64,000 nucleotides of DNA from Thermomonas sp. (lineage in GTDB: Bacteria > Pseudomonadota > Gammaproteobacteria > Xanthomonadales > Xanthomonadaceae): positions 124,001 through 188,000 of the forward strand of contig JADKKV010000007.1 in NCBI GenBank assembly GCA_016720345.1. The letters are read 5' to 3'. Below the pieces are notes generated by a model. It saw only the letters and a program-made list of their open reading frames with translations, made no database searches and was not told the origin of the DNA. Positions 48,178 to 57,372 of this stretch are shown here, piece after piece (position 1 is the stretch's first letter; every line of letters begins with the position of its first letter). The position numbers and the translations under genes are program-made.

Positions 48178-48666
48178 ATGAACATCCGCATCCCCGTTGC
48201 CGGTATCGCCGTCGTCCTGCTCGCCGCCTGCGCCACCCAGCCAAAGCCGCTGCAGGGCACGTTCCAGCCGCTGACCGCGCACGAAGCCTCGGCGGGCGAC
48301 CATACCGGCGCGCTGGTGCGCTGGGGCGGCCGCATCATCCGCACCGAGCCACGCCCGGACCAGACCTGCTTCGAGGTGATCTCGACCAGGCTCAGCGCCG
48401 ATGGCCGCCCGCATTGGGCCAGCGACGATACCTGGGGCCGCTTCATCGCGTGCCGCACCGGCTTCTACGACCCGGCCCTGTTCCAGCCGAACCGCGAAGT
48501 CACCTTCACCGGCCGCATCGAAGGCCATGAAGAACGCAAGGTCGAGCAGTACGTCTACAGGTTCCCGCGCCTCGCCGCCGACGTGGTCTACCTGTGGCCG
48601 GAACGCGAACGGGTCGACGTCGTGGTGCGCCCGGCGCCGTGGCCGTGGGCCTGGGGCTACTGGTAG
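48178..48666 (+). CDS. Slp-family outer-membrane lipoprotein
   Basis: This 162-residue lipoprotein has a signal peptide (MNIRIPVAGIAVVLLAAC) with lipobox LAAC. The Slp domain follows, with GALVRWGGRI, TCFEVISTRLSADGRP and VTFTGRIEGHEERKVEQYVYRFP. Slp proteins are stationary-phase or starvation-induced outer-membrane lipoproteins of unknown role. The gene lies 67 bases after tgpA and is convergent with the HIT gene. Confidence 0.92.
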   Translation: MNIRIPVAGIAVVLLAACATQPKPLQGTFQPLTAHEASAGDHTGALVRWGGRIIRTEPRPDQTCFEVISTRLSADGRPHWASDDTWGRFIACRTGFYDPALFQPNREVTFTGRIEGHEERKVEQYVYRFPRLAADVVYLWPERERVDVVVRPAPWPWAWGYW

Positions 48667-48669
48667 CGA

Positions 48670-49020
48670 TCAGCCGGCGGTGCCGAAGCGCCCGAGCGGC
48701 GCACCTGCCAGCAGGTGCAGGTGGATCTGGAACACGGTCTGGCCGGCATCGCGGTTGCAGTTCATGACCACGCGGTAGCCGTCACCGGCGAAGCCCTGCC
48801 GCCTTGCGTAGGCCGCGGCGGCGGTGGCCAGCCTGCCGACCACCAGCGCCTGTTCCTCCGGCACGTCGTCGAGGGTGGCGAAATCGGCCTTCGGCACGAA
48901 CAGCACGTGGACCGGCGCCTGCGGGGCGATGTCGCGGAACGCGATCAGGTGCTCGTCCTCGTACACGATGTCCGCCGGGATCTCGCGGCGGATGATCTTG
49001 TGGAACAGGGTGTCGCTCAT
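48670..49020 (-). CDS. HIT-family (HinT-like) nucleotide hydrolase with altered triad
   Basis: This 116-residue HIT protein begins [20 protein letters not shown] and matches the HinT purine-nucleoside phosphoramidase group ([27 protein letters not shown]). The triad normally reads HxHxH; here it is QIHLHLL, with Gln (codon CAG) replacing the first His. The middle, nucleophilic His and the last His are intact, so activity is probably kept but may be altered. The ATG overlaps the recR stop (ATGA). Confidence 0.93.
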   Translation of the reverse strand: MSDTLFHKIIRREIPADIVYEDEHLIAFRDIAPQAPVHVLFVPKADFATLDDVPEEQALVVGRLATAAAAYARRQGFAGDGYRVVMNCNRDAGQTVFQIHLHLLAGAPLGRFGTAG

Positions 49021-49628
49021 CGTGGCGGCTCCTTGGGGATTTCGCTGCGGCTGCCGAACGCATGCGACAGGGTGCCGCGATCGACGTATTCCAGTTCGCC
49101 GCCCAATGGCACCCCGTGCGCCAGCCGGCTGGGATGCACCGCGTGCGCGCGCGCCAGCTGCGCCAGGTAGTGCGCGGTGGCCTCGCCCTCCACGGTCGGG
49201 TTGGTGGCGACGATCAATTCCTGCACCTCGCCTTCGGCCAGCCGCTGCGCCAGCTGGTCGAGCCCGAGTTCGCGCGGGCCGATGCCGTCGAGCGGGCTCA
49301 GGCGCCCCTGCAGCACGAAGTAGAGGCCGCGGAAACCGGTCGCCTGCTCGATCGCGAGCCGGTCCGCCGGCGATTCCACCACGCACAGCAGTTGCGCGTC
49401 GCGCGCGCCGCTGCTGCAGGTCGGGCACAGGTCGGTTTCGCTGAAATCGCGGCAACGCCTGCAGTGGCCGATGCGCTCCACCGCCTGCGCCAACGCCTCG
49501 GCGAGCCGGCGGCCGCCCTCGCGCTGCCGTTCCAGCACGTGGTAAGCCATGCGCTGCGCAGACTTCTGGCCGACCCCGGGAAGCACGCGCAGGGCGTCGA
49601 TCAACTGCTCGAGCAGGGAGGCGGTCAT
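49017..49628 (-). CDS. recR: Recombination mediator RecR
   Basis: RecR forms a ring clamp with RecO (and RecF) that loads RecA. The 203-residue protein has the helix-hairpin-helix [20 protein letters not shown], the zinc finger [16 protein letters not shown], a Toprim domain ([19 protein letters not shown]) and a C-terminal Walker B-like part. The dnaX-ybaB-recR order is conserved in bacteria. Confidence 0.97.
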   Translation of the reverse strand: MTASLLEQLIDALRVLPGVGQKSAQRMAYHVLERQREGGRRLAEALAQAVERIGHCRRCRDFSETDLCPTCSSGARDAQLLCVVESPADRLAIEQATGFRGLYFVLQGRLSPLDGIGPRELGLDQLAQRLAEGEVQELIVATNPTVEGEATAHYLAQLARAHAVHPSRLAHGVPLGGELEYVDRGTLSHAFGSRSEIPKEPPR

Positions 49629-49713
49629 TTGCCCGTCGCTTCCCCGCGCGCGCGCGCGCAGCCGCCCGGCGCGTGGGTGGCCGATGCGGCGGCGGGCCGT
49701 CCCGGCGCCGTCA

Positions 49714-50034
49714 TCAGAACGGCAGCTTCATGCCCGGCGGCAGCGACATGCCGGCGGTGGCCGCCGACATCTTCGCCTGCGATTCGGCGTTGATCCTGTT
49801 CACCGCATCGTTGAAGGCGGCGGCGACCAGGTCTTCGGCCATTTCCGGATCCGCCAGCACCGACGGATCGATGCGCACCTTGCGGCAGTCCATGCGCCCG
49901 CCGAGGGTGACACTGACCATGCCGCCGCCGGCATTGCCAACCACCTCCAGCGCGGCGACTTCCGCCTGCGCGCGCTGCATGTCTTCCTGCATCTTCTGTG
50001 CCTGCTGCATCAGCTGGGCGATGTTTCCACGCAT
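49714..50034 (-). CDS. ybaB: YbaB/EbfC nucleoid-associated protein
   Basis: This 106-residue DNA-binding protein has an N-terminal coiled coil ([21 protein letters not shown]) and the family core [25 protein letters not shown], ending in a Met/Pro-rich tail ([10 protein letters not shown]). YbaB dimers bind DNA broadly. It sits between dnaX and recR, as in most gammaproteobacteria. An 85-base spacer to recR contains a run of alternating CG (49645-49657). Confidence 0.96.
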   Translation of the reverse strand: MRGNIAQLMQQAQKMQEDMQRAQAEVAALEVVGNAGGGMVSVTLGGRMDCRKVRIDPSVLADPEMAEDLVAAAFNDAVNRINAESQAKMSAATAGMSLPPGMKLPF

Positions 50035-50089
50035 GTCGGGGTTCCGTCTTGTTCGATTGGAAATAGGAGTGCGGCCACGGCCGCCCGAA

Positions 50090-51820
50090 TCAACCCTCGC
50101 CGGGCGGCCGGACCGAATCCGGCACGATCTGCGCACCGTGCAGCTGCACCAGGCGCTGGATGTCGGGGTCGGCGGCGAACCCCTGCTCGGCGCCGGCCTG
50201 CTTTTGCTCGCGGTCGCGCGCGTTGCGCACGCGCGCGGTGTCGCCACGCGCGTCGCCGGTCTCGAACCGCAACTGCACCGGGCCGCCCAGCATCGAGGCC
50301 AGGCCATCGCCAAGTTGCAGCAGCAGGCTGGGCGACTGCAGGTGCTCGTCGCCGGCCGCCAGCGACAGCCGCAACACGCCGTCGGCATGGGAAACGAATG
50401 CCGCGTGTTCGGCCAGCAGGCGCGCCGGCCCGCGCAGGCTGCTGCGCGCGACCAGCTCCAGCCAGTGCTCGCTGTCGGTGACCAGCATCGCGCTGGCGGC
50501 GGCGACCGCCTGCGCTGGCGGCGGCGAAGGCGCGGACGGCTCGGCCCACTGCATCGGTGGTGGCGCCGATTGCGGCGGCGGCGCTGGTTTCTGCGGCGCC
50601 ACCGCGGCGGCCACCGCAGCGCGCGCCTGCTCGGCGGCAGCGGTCGCTGCGTGCCCGCGCGGTGCAGCCGGCGCGCCAGCGGCCGTCACCGCTGCACCCG
50701 CCGTCGCCACTGCACGCGGCAGCGAGGCCTGCACCGTGGCCTCGCCCGGGCGGAAGGCGAGCATCCGCAGCAGGCTCATCTCGAAGCCGCTGCGCGGGCT
50801 GGGCGCATAGCCCAGGTCGCGGCGGCCATGCAGCGCCATCTGGTACCAGAGCTGGACCAGTTCGGGCCGCAGGCGGGCGGCAAGCGCTTCGACATCGACG
50901 CCGTCGCCGGCGATGTCCACCGCCGGCACCAGTTGCTTCACCTGGATCCGGTGCAGGGCTTCCGCCAACGCATCCAGCACGCTGCCCCAGTCCGGGGAGA
51001 ATTCGGCCAGTTGCGCGGCCTCCGCGAGCAGGCGCGCCCCATCGCCATCGGCGAGTGCGCACAGCAGCGCGTTGACCCGGTTGCGGTCCACCGTTCCCAG
51101 CATCGCCGCCACCGCGTCGGCATCCAGCCGGCCACCGGTGTAGGCGATCGCCTGGTCCAGCAGCGACAGGCCGTCGCGCAGGCTGCCGTCGGCGGCATGC
51201 GCGAGCTGGCGAACCGCCGCGTCATCGGCCTCGATCGCTTCCGCGCCCAGGATCTTCACGATCTGGCCACGGATCTGCGCTTCGTCCAGCCGCTTGAGGT
51301 TGAACTGCAGGCAACGGCTCAGCACCGTCACCAGCAGCTTCTCCGGGTCGGTGGTGGCGAACAGGAACTTGACGTGCCCCGGCGGCTCTTCCAGCGTTTT
51401 CAGCAGCGCGTTGAACGCCGGCTTCGACAGCATGTGCACTTCGTCGATCAGGTAGACCTTGAACTTGCCGCGCGACGGCATGTACTGCGCGTTCTCGATC
51501 AGTTCGCGGACGTTGTCCACGCCGGTGTTGGACGCGGCGTCGATCTCCAGCAGGTCGATGTAGCGGCCGGCGTCGATCGCCAGGCAGGTCTCGCATTCGC
51601 CGCAGGGTTCGGCGCTGGTCCCGCGCTCGCAATTCAGGCTCTTGGCGAAGATCCGGGCGATGGTGGTCTTGCCGACGCCGCGGGTGCCGGTGAACAGGAA
51701 CGCGTGGTGGACGCGGCCGGTTTCCAGCGCATTGGTCAGCGCGCGCACCACGTGTTCCTGGCCGACCAGTTCGGCGAAACGCCTGGGGCGCCACTTGCGG
51801 GCGAGCACGAGATAGGACAT
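50090..51820 (-). CDS. dnaX: DNA polymerase III subunit tau/gamma
   Basis: DnaX is the ATPase core of the clamp loader. The 576-residue protein starts [20 protein letters not shown] and has Walker [10 protein letters not shown], the zinc Cys in [38 protein letters not shown] and the SRC motif [11 protein letters not shown]. After residue 370 comes an Ala/Pro-rich linker and then a tau C-terminal domain. I see no A-rich slippery site of the E. coli gamma-frameshift type, so gamma may not be made, or may be made differently. Confidence 0.96.
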   Translation of the reverse strand: MSYLVLARKWRPRRFAELVGQEHVVRALTNALETGRVHHAFLFTGTRGVGKTTIARIFAKSLNCERGTSAEPCGECETCLAIDAGRYIDLLEIDAASNTGVDNVRELIENAQYMPSRGKFKVYLIDEVHMLSKPAFNALLKTLEEPPGHVKFLFATTDPEKLLVTVLSRCLQFNLKRLDEAQIRGQIVKILGAEAIEADDAAVRQLAHAADGSLRDGLSLLDQAIAYTGGRLDADAVAAMLGTVDRNRVNALLCALADGDGARLLAEAAQLAEFSPDWGSVLDALAEALHRIQVKQLVPAVDIAGDGVDVEALAARLRPELVQLWYQMALHGRRDLGYAPSPRSGFEMSLLRMLAFRPGEATVQASLPRAVATAGAAVTAAGAPAAPRGHAATAAAEQARAAVAAAVAPQKPAPPPQSAPPPMQWAEPSAPSPPPAQAVAAASAMLVTDSEHWLELVARSSLRGPARLLAEHAAFVSHADGVLRLSLAAGDEHLQSPSLLLQLGDGLASMLGGPVQLRFETGDARGDTARVRNARDREQKQAGAEQGFAADPDIQRLVQLHGAQIVPDSVRPPGEG

Positions 51821-51871
51821 GGCTCATTCTGACATGCGTGCCACTGCCCCGGTCGCGCCGCCAGGGCTTCC

Positions 51872-51900
51872 TTGTGGCGACCCGCGACCGCCGCTAGAAT
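51872..51900 (+). promoter_or_regulatory. Promoter of tRNA-Ser(GGA)
   Basis: TTGTGG (51872-51877), a 17-base spacer and TAGAAT (51895-51900) precede the tRNA by ten bases. Transcription would begin about four bases before the mature 5' end. The site lies 50-80 bases from the divergent dnaX start. Confidence 0.75.
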
Positions 51901-51910
51901 GGGCGGTTCC

Positions 51911-52003
51911 GGAGAGGTGTCCGAGTGGTTGAAGGAGCACGCCTGGAAAGTGTGTAAGCGTCTAAACCGCGCTTCGGGGGTTCGAATCCCCCTCTCTCCG
52001 CCA
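51911..52003 (+). tRNA. tRNA-Ser (anticodon GGA)
   Basis: The 93-nt sequence folds as a class II tRNA: acceptor GGAGAGG pairing with CCTCTCC, anticodon GGA in the CCTGGAAAG loop, a long variable arm, the T-arm GGGGGTTCGAATCCCCC, discriminator G and an encoded CCA. It lies 32 bases before the SRP RNA and is probably cotranscribed with it. Confidence 0.97.
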
Positions 52004-52035
52004 GCTTTGCGCGTCGCCCGCGACGCGGTTTTCCA

Positions 52036-52144
52036 TGGTGGCCCCGTCGGCCCCTCGCGACGCTAGATCGAAAACTCCGCCAGGGCCGGAAGGCAGCAAC
52101 GGTATCGATTGACGCGGGTGCCGAGGCCAGCCGGCGGGGCCACC
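52036..52144 (+). ncRNA. ffs: Signal recognition particle 4.5S RNA
   Basis: The conserved SRP core CAGGGCCGGAAGGCAGCAAC, including the GGAA tetraloop and the asymmetric loop, sits in the middle at about 52081-52100. The ends GGTGGCCCCG and CGGGGCCACC are perfectly complementary and close a hairpin of about 109 nt, the usual size of gammaproteobacterial 4.5S RNA. It binds Ffh for cotranslational membrane targeting. The exact termini are predicted from this pairing. Confidence 0.92.
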
Positions 52145-52162
52145 GCCTTTCCGCGACCGCGG

Positions 52163-52909
52163 TCAGGCAACGACCGGGGCGTGCAGCGGCACCACCTCGC
52201 CCGGCATGCCGACCCGGTGGCCGCGCGCGCGCAGCGCCTCGCCGTCTTCCGCGCTGGCGTAGTGGTAGAGCATGCAGCGGGCGAGCAGCGCGGGCGGGTA
52301 TTCGCGCTCGAGGTCGTCGATGCCGCTGTGCGAGGGGTTGCCCTCCAGCGCGCAGTCGTGCGCGATCAATTCATCGGCATCAGCGAACTTCGCCAGCATT
52401 TCCGGGATCGGCCGGGTATCGCCGGTCCATACCACGCTGCCACGCAGGCGCAGGCCGAACGCCGTCTCCGGCCAGTGGTGGCGGACCGGGAACACCTCGA
52501 AGCGCAGGCCGTCGTGCCAGAAGTGGTCGCCCACCGGGACCACCCGGAACGCATCCCAGAAATTCACCCCGCCCTCGGCCAGTGCGTTCGGGTAACTGGC
52601 CACGCGCTGCTGCAGCAGCGGCAACAGCGTCGCCGGCACGTACAGGCGCACTTCGCCGCGATGCGCCGGGTCGAACCAGCCAGCCACGAACAGGCGCTCG
52701 AAGCCGGCGATGTGGTCCATGTGCGCATGGGTCATGAACAGCGCGGCGGGAATGCCGCCGTAGGCGCGCTGGTAGGCGGTCAGGCCTTCGCCGCCGCAGT
52801 CGATGGTCAGCCACGGCGCGCCATCGCGCTCGATGGTGGCCATCGCCGAGCCCAGCTCGACCGCCGACGCGTTGCCGACCCCGAGCAGGCGCAGGCTCCA
52901 TCCGCTCAT
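52163..52909 (-). CDS. MBL-fold metallohydrolase
   Basis: This 248-residue metallo-beta-lactamase-fold protein shows the metal motif THAHMDHIAGFERL, later ligands in WTGDTRPIPEML and AHDCAL, and a final His in PLHAPVVA. The layout resembles tRNase Z/phosphodiesterase-like MBL proteins, but the arm of RNase Z is absent and the substrate is unknown. It follows kdkA by one base, suggesting one transcription unit with the lipopolysaccharide kinase. Confidence 0.85.
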   Translation of the reverse strand: MSGWSLRLLGVGNASAVELGSAMATIERDGAPWLTIDCGGEGLTAYQRAYGGIPAALFMTHAHMDHIAGFERLFVAGWFDPAHRGEVRLYVPATLLPLLQQRVASYPNALAEGGVNFWDAFRVVPVGDHFWHDGLRFEVFPVRHHWPETAFGLRLRGSVVWTGDTRPIPEMLAKFADADELIAHDCALEGNPSHSGIDDLEREYPPALLARCMLYHYASAEDGEALRARGHRVGMPGEVVPLHAPVVA

Positions 52910-52910
52910 C

Positions 52911-53654
52911 TCAGTACCCCCGTTGCCACGCGGTGTCGTAGGCGCCGCGCAGTTTCGCGAAATCGGCGTCGACCTGCTCGATGCTGCGCGCGCCGCGGCG
53001 CTTGCGCAGCGACCGCTGCAGGCGCTCGAGGTTGGCGCTGCGCCAGCGGGTGGCCGGGATCCGCAGCTGCGAGCGGTCGAAGTCGATCATCCAGCCGCGC
53101 CCCTGCGCATCGAACAGGATGTTGTGCGCGTTGAGGTCGGCATGCTCGAGGCCGGCGCGATGGAACTTCGCGACCAGCTGGCCGGCCGCTTCCCATGGCG
53201 CCTCGCCGGTGGCGGCCAGCGCCGCCAGCGAGCGCACCCCGGGCAACCGCTGCATCAGGATCGCGGCGCGATAGTGCATGCCTTCGCGCCGGTAGTAGGC
53301 GGCGAACGGCAGCGGCACCGGCAGCTTCTTCTCGCGCAGCGCGCGCAGCAGGCGGAACTCGGCGAAGCTGCGCACGCGGTTGATGCCGCGCCACAGGTGG
53401 CCGTCGCGGCTCAGGCTGGCGGCCCAGCCGCCGCGCAGGTACTGGCGCAGCAGCGCGTCGCCCTCGCCGGTTTCGATGAACCAGGCGCCGCCGCGGCCGC
53501 CTTCGGCGACCGGCTGCGCAGCCTCGCCCCAGTGCGCCGGCGCGAACCAGGCGGGGTCGGGTTGCCGCAACTGCGTGCGGTCGAACAGAATCGCCCCGTA
53601 GCCGCGCGCATCGCGGAATGGCGTCAGGTGTTCGTTGGCGTCGAAGCCCGTCAT
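52911..53654 (-). CDS. kdkA: 3-deoxy-D-manno-octulosonic acid (Kdo) kinase
   Basis: KdkA phosphorylates the Kdo residue of the lipopolysaccharide inner core. The 247-residue protein kinase-like fold has the Gly-rich N-lobe, LKxxRG-like Arg ([20 protein letters not shown]), catalytic loop [19 protein letters not shown] and metal-binding [12 protein letters not shown] 53654 is preferred over the adjacent TTG. It is divergent from the GT9 heptosyltransferase-like gene with only 20 bases between starts, so the two promoters must overlap the opposite gene or start very close by. Confidence 0.9.
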   Translation of the reverse strand: MTGFDANEHLTPFRDARGYGAILFDRTQLRQPDPAWFAPAHWGEAAQPVAEGGRGGAWFIETGEGDALLRQYLRGGWAASLSRDGHLWRGINRVRSFAEFRLLRALREKKLPVPLPFAAYYRREGMHYRAAILMQRLPGVRSLAALAATGEAPWEAAGQLVAKFHRAGLEHADLNAHNILFDAQGRGWMIDFDRSQLRIPATRWRSANLERLQRSLRKRRGARSIEQVDADFAKLRGAYDTAWQRGY

Positions 53655-53674
53655 CAACCGAGTTTAGCAAGCAC

Positions 53675-54727
53675 GTGACCGAAGCCACCGCGCCGCCTTC
53701 GATCTGCCTGCTGCGCCTGTCCGCGCTGGGCGATGTCACCCATGTGTTGCCACTGCTGCGCACGCTGCGCAAGGCATGGCCGCAGGCCGCGATCGCCTGG
53801 GTGATCGGCAAGGGCGAGCACCGCTTGCTGGCCGGCCTGCCCGGCGTGCGCTTCATCGAGTACGACAAGCAGTCCGGGCTTGGTGGCATGCGCACGGTGC
53901 GCCGGCAATGCGGCGGTCGCTTCGACGTGCTGCTGCAGTTGCAGGTCTCTGGACGCGCCAACCTGCTGTCGGCGTTCATCCCGGCGCGGCGGCGGATCGG
54001 CTACGACCGCTCGCGTTCGAAGGACGGCCACGGGCTGTTCATCAACGAACGCATCGCCGACCGCCCCGGCCTGCACGTGCTCGACGCGATCGGCAGCTTC
54101 GCCGACGCGCTGGGACTGCAGCGCGAGGCGGTCGCCTGGGACCTGCCGGTGCCTGGCGAGGCGCATGCATGGGCGCGCGCGCAATGGGACGACGACGGCC
54201 GGCGCACGCTGATGGTCTCGCCCTGCTCCAGCCATGCGCTGCGCAACTGGCGCGCGGAGCGGCATGCCGCGCTGGCCGACCACGCCGCGGCGCAGGGCTG
54301 GCGCATCGTGCTGTGCGGCGGCCGCAGCGCGCTGGAACGCGAGACCGGCGATGCGATCCTTGCCGCGATGCGCGCGCGCGACGGGGTGCTGGACCTGATC
54401 GGCAAGGACACCCTCAAGCAGCTGCCGGCGCTGCTGGCCCGCGCCGACCTGCTGGTGACCCCGGATTCGGGGCCGATGCACATCGCCAACGCGATGGGGA
54501 CCAAGGTGCTGGGCCTGCACGCGGCCAGCAACCCGCATCGCAGCGGACCTTACTCGGATCGCCGCTACTGCGTGGACCGCTATGACGATGCCGCGCGCAG
54601 GTACCGTGGCAAGCCGGCGGCCGCGCTCAAGTGGGGCAGCAAGATCGAAGCCGAGGGGGTGATGGACCTGGTGGCGGTCGACGACGCGGTGGCCGCGTTC
54701 GAGCGCTATCGCAGCGACTTCTGCTGA
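53675..54727 (+). CDS. GT9-family glycosyltransferase (heptosyltransferase-like)
   Basis: This 350-residue GT-B enzyme of family 9 starts at GTG 53675 (TEATAPPSICLLRLSALGDVT). The N-terminal GDVTHVLPLLRTLRKAWP and C-terminal VTPDSGPMHIANAMGTKVLGLHAASNPHRSGPY are diagnostic of lipopolysaccharide heptosyltransferases. Beside kdkA it probably builds the inner core. The exact acceptor (Kdo or first heptose) is not determined. Its stop abuts the convergent DUF6165 stop, giving TGATCA across the junction. Confidence 0.9.
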   Translation: MTEATAPPSICLLRLSALGDVTHVLPLLRTLRKAWPQAAIAWVIGKGEHRLLAGLPGVRFIEYDKQSGLGGMRTVRRQCGGRFDVLLQLQVSGRANLLSAFIPARRRIGYDRSRSKDGHGLFINERIADRPGLHVLDAIGSFADALGLQREAVAWDLPVPGEAHAWARAQWDDDGRRTLMVSPCSSHALRNWRAERHAALADHAAAQGWRIVLCGGRSALERETGDAILAAMRARDGVLDLIGKDTLKQLPALLARADLLVTPDSGPMHIANAMGTKVLGLHAASNPHRSGPYSDRRYCVDRYDDAARRYRGKPAAALKWGSKIEAEGVMDLVAVDDAVAAFERYRSDFC

Positions 54728-55135
54728 TCAGGCGCCCTGCCCGCTGCCGTAGTCCTGGTAGGACTTTTCCTCGACGTAGGCCGAGCCAAGCGCCAGGTTG
54801 ATGTCCTTCTTCACCCGCGCGCGGATGTCGTTCTCGAAGTAGACCGCGCGCGCCAGGCGGACGAATTCGGCGTCGAACGCCTGCGCCTTTTCCTGCAGGC
54901 GGATGTCGTCCTCGATCACCCACAGGCGCTCGTTGACCGCCTTCAGCTCCGCGCGCAACCCTGCGATGTCCTGCACGGCGGCCGGGTGCGCGGCCCAGGT
55001 GGCTTGCAGCGCCTCCAGTTCCTTGCGCACGTTGGCCAGCTTGGCCGCGTCAGCCATGCGTTCGGACTTGATCTGCAGGATCGCGATCTTGTCCAGCAGT
55101 TCGCCGAAGGACACCGGGACGAGGATTTCGGACAT
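54728..55135 (-). CDS. DUF6165 family protein
   Basis: This 135-residue soluble, mostly helical protein begins MSEILVPVSFGELLDKIAIL. Charged helical repeats (KLANVRKELEALQATW, LRAELKAVNERLWVIEDDIRLQEKAQAF) suggest a helical hairpin or coiled coil. The DUF6165 family is found next to lipopolysaccharide genes in xanthomonads and other bacteria, and its function is unknown. Position opposite the GT9 gene fits that association. Confidence 0.8.
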   Translation of the reverse strand: MSEILVPVSFGELLDKIAILQIKSERMADAAKLANVRKELEALQATWAAHPAAVQDIAGLRAELKAVNERLWVIEDDIRLQEKAQAFDAEFVRLARAVYFENDIRARVKKDINLALGSAYVEEKSYQDYGSGQGA

Positions 55136-55183
55136 GGCGGGCGCGGGACTCGCGGGTTTTCGACGGGCGGCCAGTGTAGCGCC

Positions 55184-55212
55184 TTGCCCGCGGGCGGCGC
55201 GGCCCGTATCAT
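55184..55212 (+). promoter_or_regulatory. Promoter of tRNA-Ser(CGA)
   Basis: TTGCCC (55184-55189), a 17-base spacer and TATCAT (55207-55212) lie 27 bases before the tRNA. The spacer is almost entirely G and C. Confidence 0.7.
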
Positions 55213-55239
55213 TCCCGGCTCGCTGCGCACCAAGTTCCC

Positions 55240-55330
<91 letters not shown>

Positions 55331-55339
55331 GACATGAAC

Positions 55340-55361
55340 AACGCCCCGATGGGGCGTTTTT
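55340..55361 (+). terminator. Terminator of tRNA-Ser(CGA)
   Basis: An 8-bp stem (AACGCCCC / GGGGCGTT) with loop GAT runs into TTTTT. It is a textbook Rho-independent terminator nine bases after the tRNA. Confidence 0.92.
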
Positions 55362-55468
55362 CATGCCTGCCCGACGACTTTCGCCCCCACCTCCACCGCC
55401 GCAACCGTTACATTCCCGGCACGCGTCCGGTTCGCCCGCACGTTTCCGTTAGCCCCCTCAAGCCCCGG

Positions 55469-56188
55469 ATGAATGTCGCCCGCATGATCGAATTCGGACA
55501 TCTCAGCCATGTCGGCCTGCGCCGGGAACTGAACGAGGACACCTATTACGGCGACAGCGAACTCGGCCTGTGGCTGGTCGCGGACGGCATGGGCGGCCAC
55601 GAGTACGGCGAGGTCGCCAGCGCGCTGGCGCGCGAGGCCATCGTCCGCGAGATCCGTGGCGGCGTACCGCTGGCGGAGGCGATCCGGATCGCCGATGCGG
55701 AGATCATCCGCTGCTCCAGGCGCCGCGGCGACAGCCTGCCGATGGGCACCACCGTGGTCGCGGCCAAGGTCAGCGGCAATCGCTTCGAGGTGGCGTGGGT
55801 CGGCGACAGCCGCGTCTACCTTTGGCGCGATGGCGCGCTGACCCAGATCTCGCAGGACCACAGCTACGTGCAGGAACTGATCGCGCAGGGCGCGATCACC
55901 GCCGACCAGGCGCGCAGCCACCCGCACCGCAATGTCGTCACCCAGGCGCTGGGCGTCACCGACCCGGCCCAGCTCAATGTCGAGACCCTGACCGGCGAAT
56001 TGCGCCCGGGCATGCAGCTGCTGCTGTGCAGTGATGGCCTGACCGAGGAAGTGGACGACCGCAGCATCGCGCGGGTGCTGGCGCACCAGGAATGCAGCGC
56101 GCAGGAATGCGTGGATGGCCTGGTCGCGGCCGCGCTGGATGGCGGCGGCTCCGACAACGTCACCGTGGTGCTGGTGCGCCGCCACTGA
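55469..56188 (+). CDS. PP2C-type serine/threonine phosphatase
   Basis: This phosphatase of about 239 residues starts MNVARMIEFGHLSHVGLRRE at ATG 55469, with MIEFG at 55484 an alternative. Metal-binding PP2C motifs are present: NEDTYY, VADGMGGHEYGEVAS, MGTTVVAA, VGDSRVYLW, LCSDGLTEEV and SDNVTVVLVR. Bacterial Stp/PppA phosphatases reverse Hanks-type kinases, and no such kinase is nearby. It is convergent with dnaQ. Confidence 0.93.
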   Translation: MNVARMIEFGHLSHVGLRRELNEDTYYGDSELGLWLVADGMGGHEYGEVASALAREAIVREIRGGVPLAEAIRIADAEIIRCSRRRGDSLPMGTTVVAAKVSGNRFEVAWVGDSRVYLWRDGALTQISQDHSYVQELIAQGAITADQARSHPHRNVVTQALGVTDPAQLNVETLTGELRPGMQLLLCSDGLTEEVDDRSIARVLAHQECSAQECVDGLVAAALDGGGSDNVTVVLVRRH

Positions 56189-56191
56189 GCG

Positions 56192-56914
56192 TCAATCGGC
56201 GGCTTCGAGCTCCAGCCACAGGCATCGCCCGGCTTTCTTCTGCAGGACCTGCAGGCGGGCCGCATGCGCTTCGGCTTCGTCGGCCTGCAACCGCACCCGT
56301 GGCCGTGCATCGGCGGTCGCCACCGGCGTCGGCGCCAGCACGACCGCCGCCTTCGGCGCCTCGCTGGCGAAGCCGATCTCGCCCTGCCCCGCGGTCAGCG
56401 CCAGGTAGACGTCGGTGAGGATCTGCGCATCCAGCAGCGCCCCGTGCAAGGCGCGCTGCGAATTGTCGACGCCGAGCCGCTTGCACAAGGCGTCCAGCGA
56501 ATTGCGCTGGCCGGGGAAGCGTTGCCGCGCCAGCAGCAGGGAATCCTCGACGGTGCAGCGCCCGGACATGCCGGGGTAGCCGTCCAGCCGCGCCAGTTCC
56601 GCATCCAGGAAGCCGAGGTCGAAGGCCGCGTTGTGGATGACCAGTTCCGCGCCTTCGACGAACGCCAGGAATTCATCCACCACCGCGGCGAAACGTGGCT
56701 TGTCCTGCAGGAACTCCAGGGTCAGGCCGGTGACCTGCTGCGCGCCCGGCTCGAATTCGCGGTCCGGGTTGAGGTAGCAATGGAAGGTGCGGCCGGTCGG
56801 GCGACGCTCGACGAGTTCAACGCAGCCGATCTCGACCACGCGGTTGCCCTTCTTCCATTCCAGGCCGGTGGTCTCGGTGTCGAGCACCACTTGCCTCTTC
56901 AAATCCGCGGCCAT
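56192..56914 (-). CDS. dnaQ: DNA polymerase III subunit epsilon (3'-5' proofreading)
   Basis: Epsilon edits DNA polymerase III errors. The 240-residue protein has the DEDDh exonuclease motifs DTETTG, HNAAFDLGFLDAEL and HGALLDAQILTDVYL. A flexible C-terminal tail (about 180-240) binds the alpha subunit. The ATG shares one base with the rnhA stop. The rnhA-dnaQ pair is conserved in proteobacteria, although in E. coli the two are divergent. Confidence 0.96.
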   Translation of the reverse strand: MAADLKRQVVLDTETTGLEWKKGNRVVEIGCVELVERRPTGRTFHCYLNPDREFEPGAQQVTGLTLEFLQDKPRFAAVVDEFLAFVEGAELVIHNAAFDLGFLDAELARLDGYPGMSGRCTVEDSLLLARQRFPGQRNSLDALCKRLGVDNSQRALHGALLDAQILTDVYLALTAGQGEIGFASEAPKAAVVLAPTPVATADARPRVRLQADEAEAHAARLQVLQKKAGRCLWLELEAAD

Positions 56915-57372
56915 CAGCGTTCCCGTTCCCTGATCCTGACCGCCGCCGCGCGCGCCAGCTGGTCGACGCGTTCGTTGTCCGGGTCGCCGGCGTGGCCCTT
57001 GACCCAGCGCCAGTCCACCGCGTGCCGGGCCGCCGCCGCGTGCAGGCGTTCCCACAGGTCGCGGTTCTTGACCGGGTCGCCGCCGGCGGTCTTCCACCCG
57101 CGGCGGACCCAGTTCGGCATCCATTCGGTGATGCCCTTGCGGACGTACTGCGAGTCGGTGTGCAGGATCGCGTCGCAGTCCTCCTTCAGCGCTTCCAGCG
57201 CACAGATCGCCGCCATCAGCTCCATCCGGTTATTGGTGGTGTCGGCCTCGCCACCGGCGAGTTCGCGCTCCTGGCCGCGCCAGCGCAACAGGGCACCCCA
57301 GCCGCCGGGCCCGGGATTGCCCAGGCACGCGCCATCGGTGTGGATGTCGACCCGCTTGCGCGCCACGCTCAT
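56914..57372 (-). CDS. rnhA: Ribonuclease HI
   Basis: RNase HI removes RNA from RNA-DNA hybrids. The 152-residue protein has the four carboxylates in [45 protein letters not shown] and [15 protein letters not shown]. Its ATG overlaps the upstream methyltransferase stop by four bases. It sits in the gloB-methyltransferase-rnhA-dnaQ neighbourhood known from E. coli. Confidence 0.97.
   Translation of the reverse strand: MSVARKRVDIHTDGACLGNPGPGGWGALLRWRGQERELAGGEADTTNNRMELMAAICALEALKEDCDAILHTDSQYVRKGITEWMPNWVRRGWKTAGGDPVKNRDLWERLHAAAARHAVDWRWVKGHAGDPDNERVDQLARAAAVRIRERER

Noticed and set aside
49645..49657. Alternating CG run between recR and ybaB as a Z-DNA or regulatory element
   Set aside because: At this base composition a 13-base CG run is expected by chance, and similar runs occur inside coding regions.
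50090..51820. Programmed frameshift in dnaX
   Set aside because: No A-rich slippery heptamer with a following hairpin was found in the linker region, so there is no support for a gamma product made that way.
49673..51832. 719-codon plus-strand open frame antisense to dnaX
   Set aside because: It is a shadow of dnaX and ybaB; the opposite strand carries all the clamp-loader motifs.
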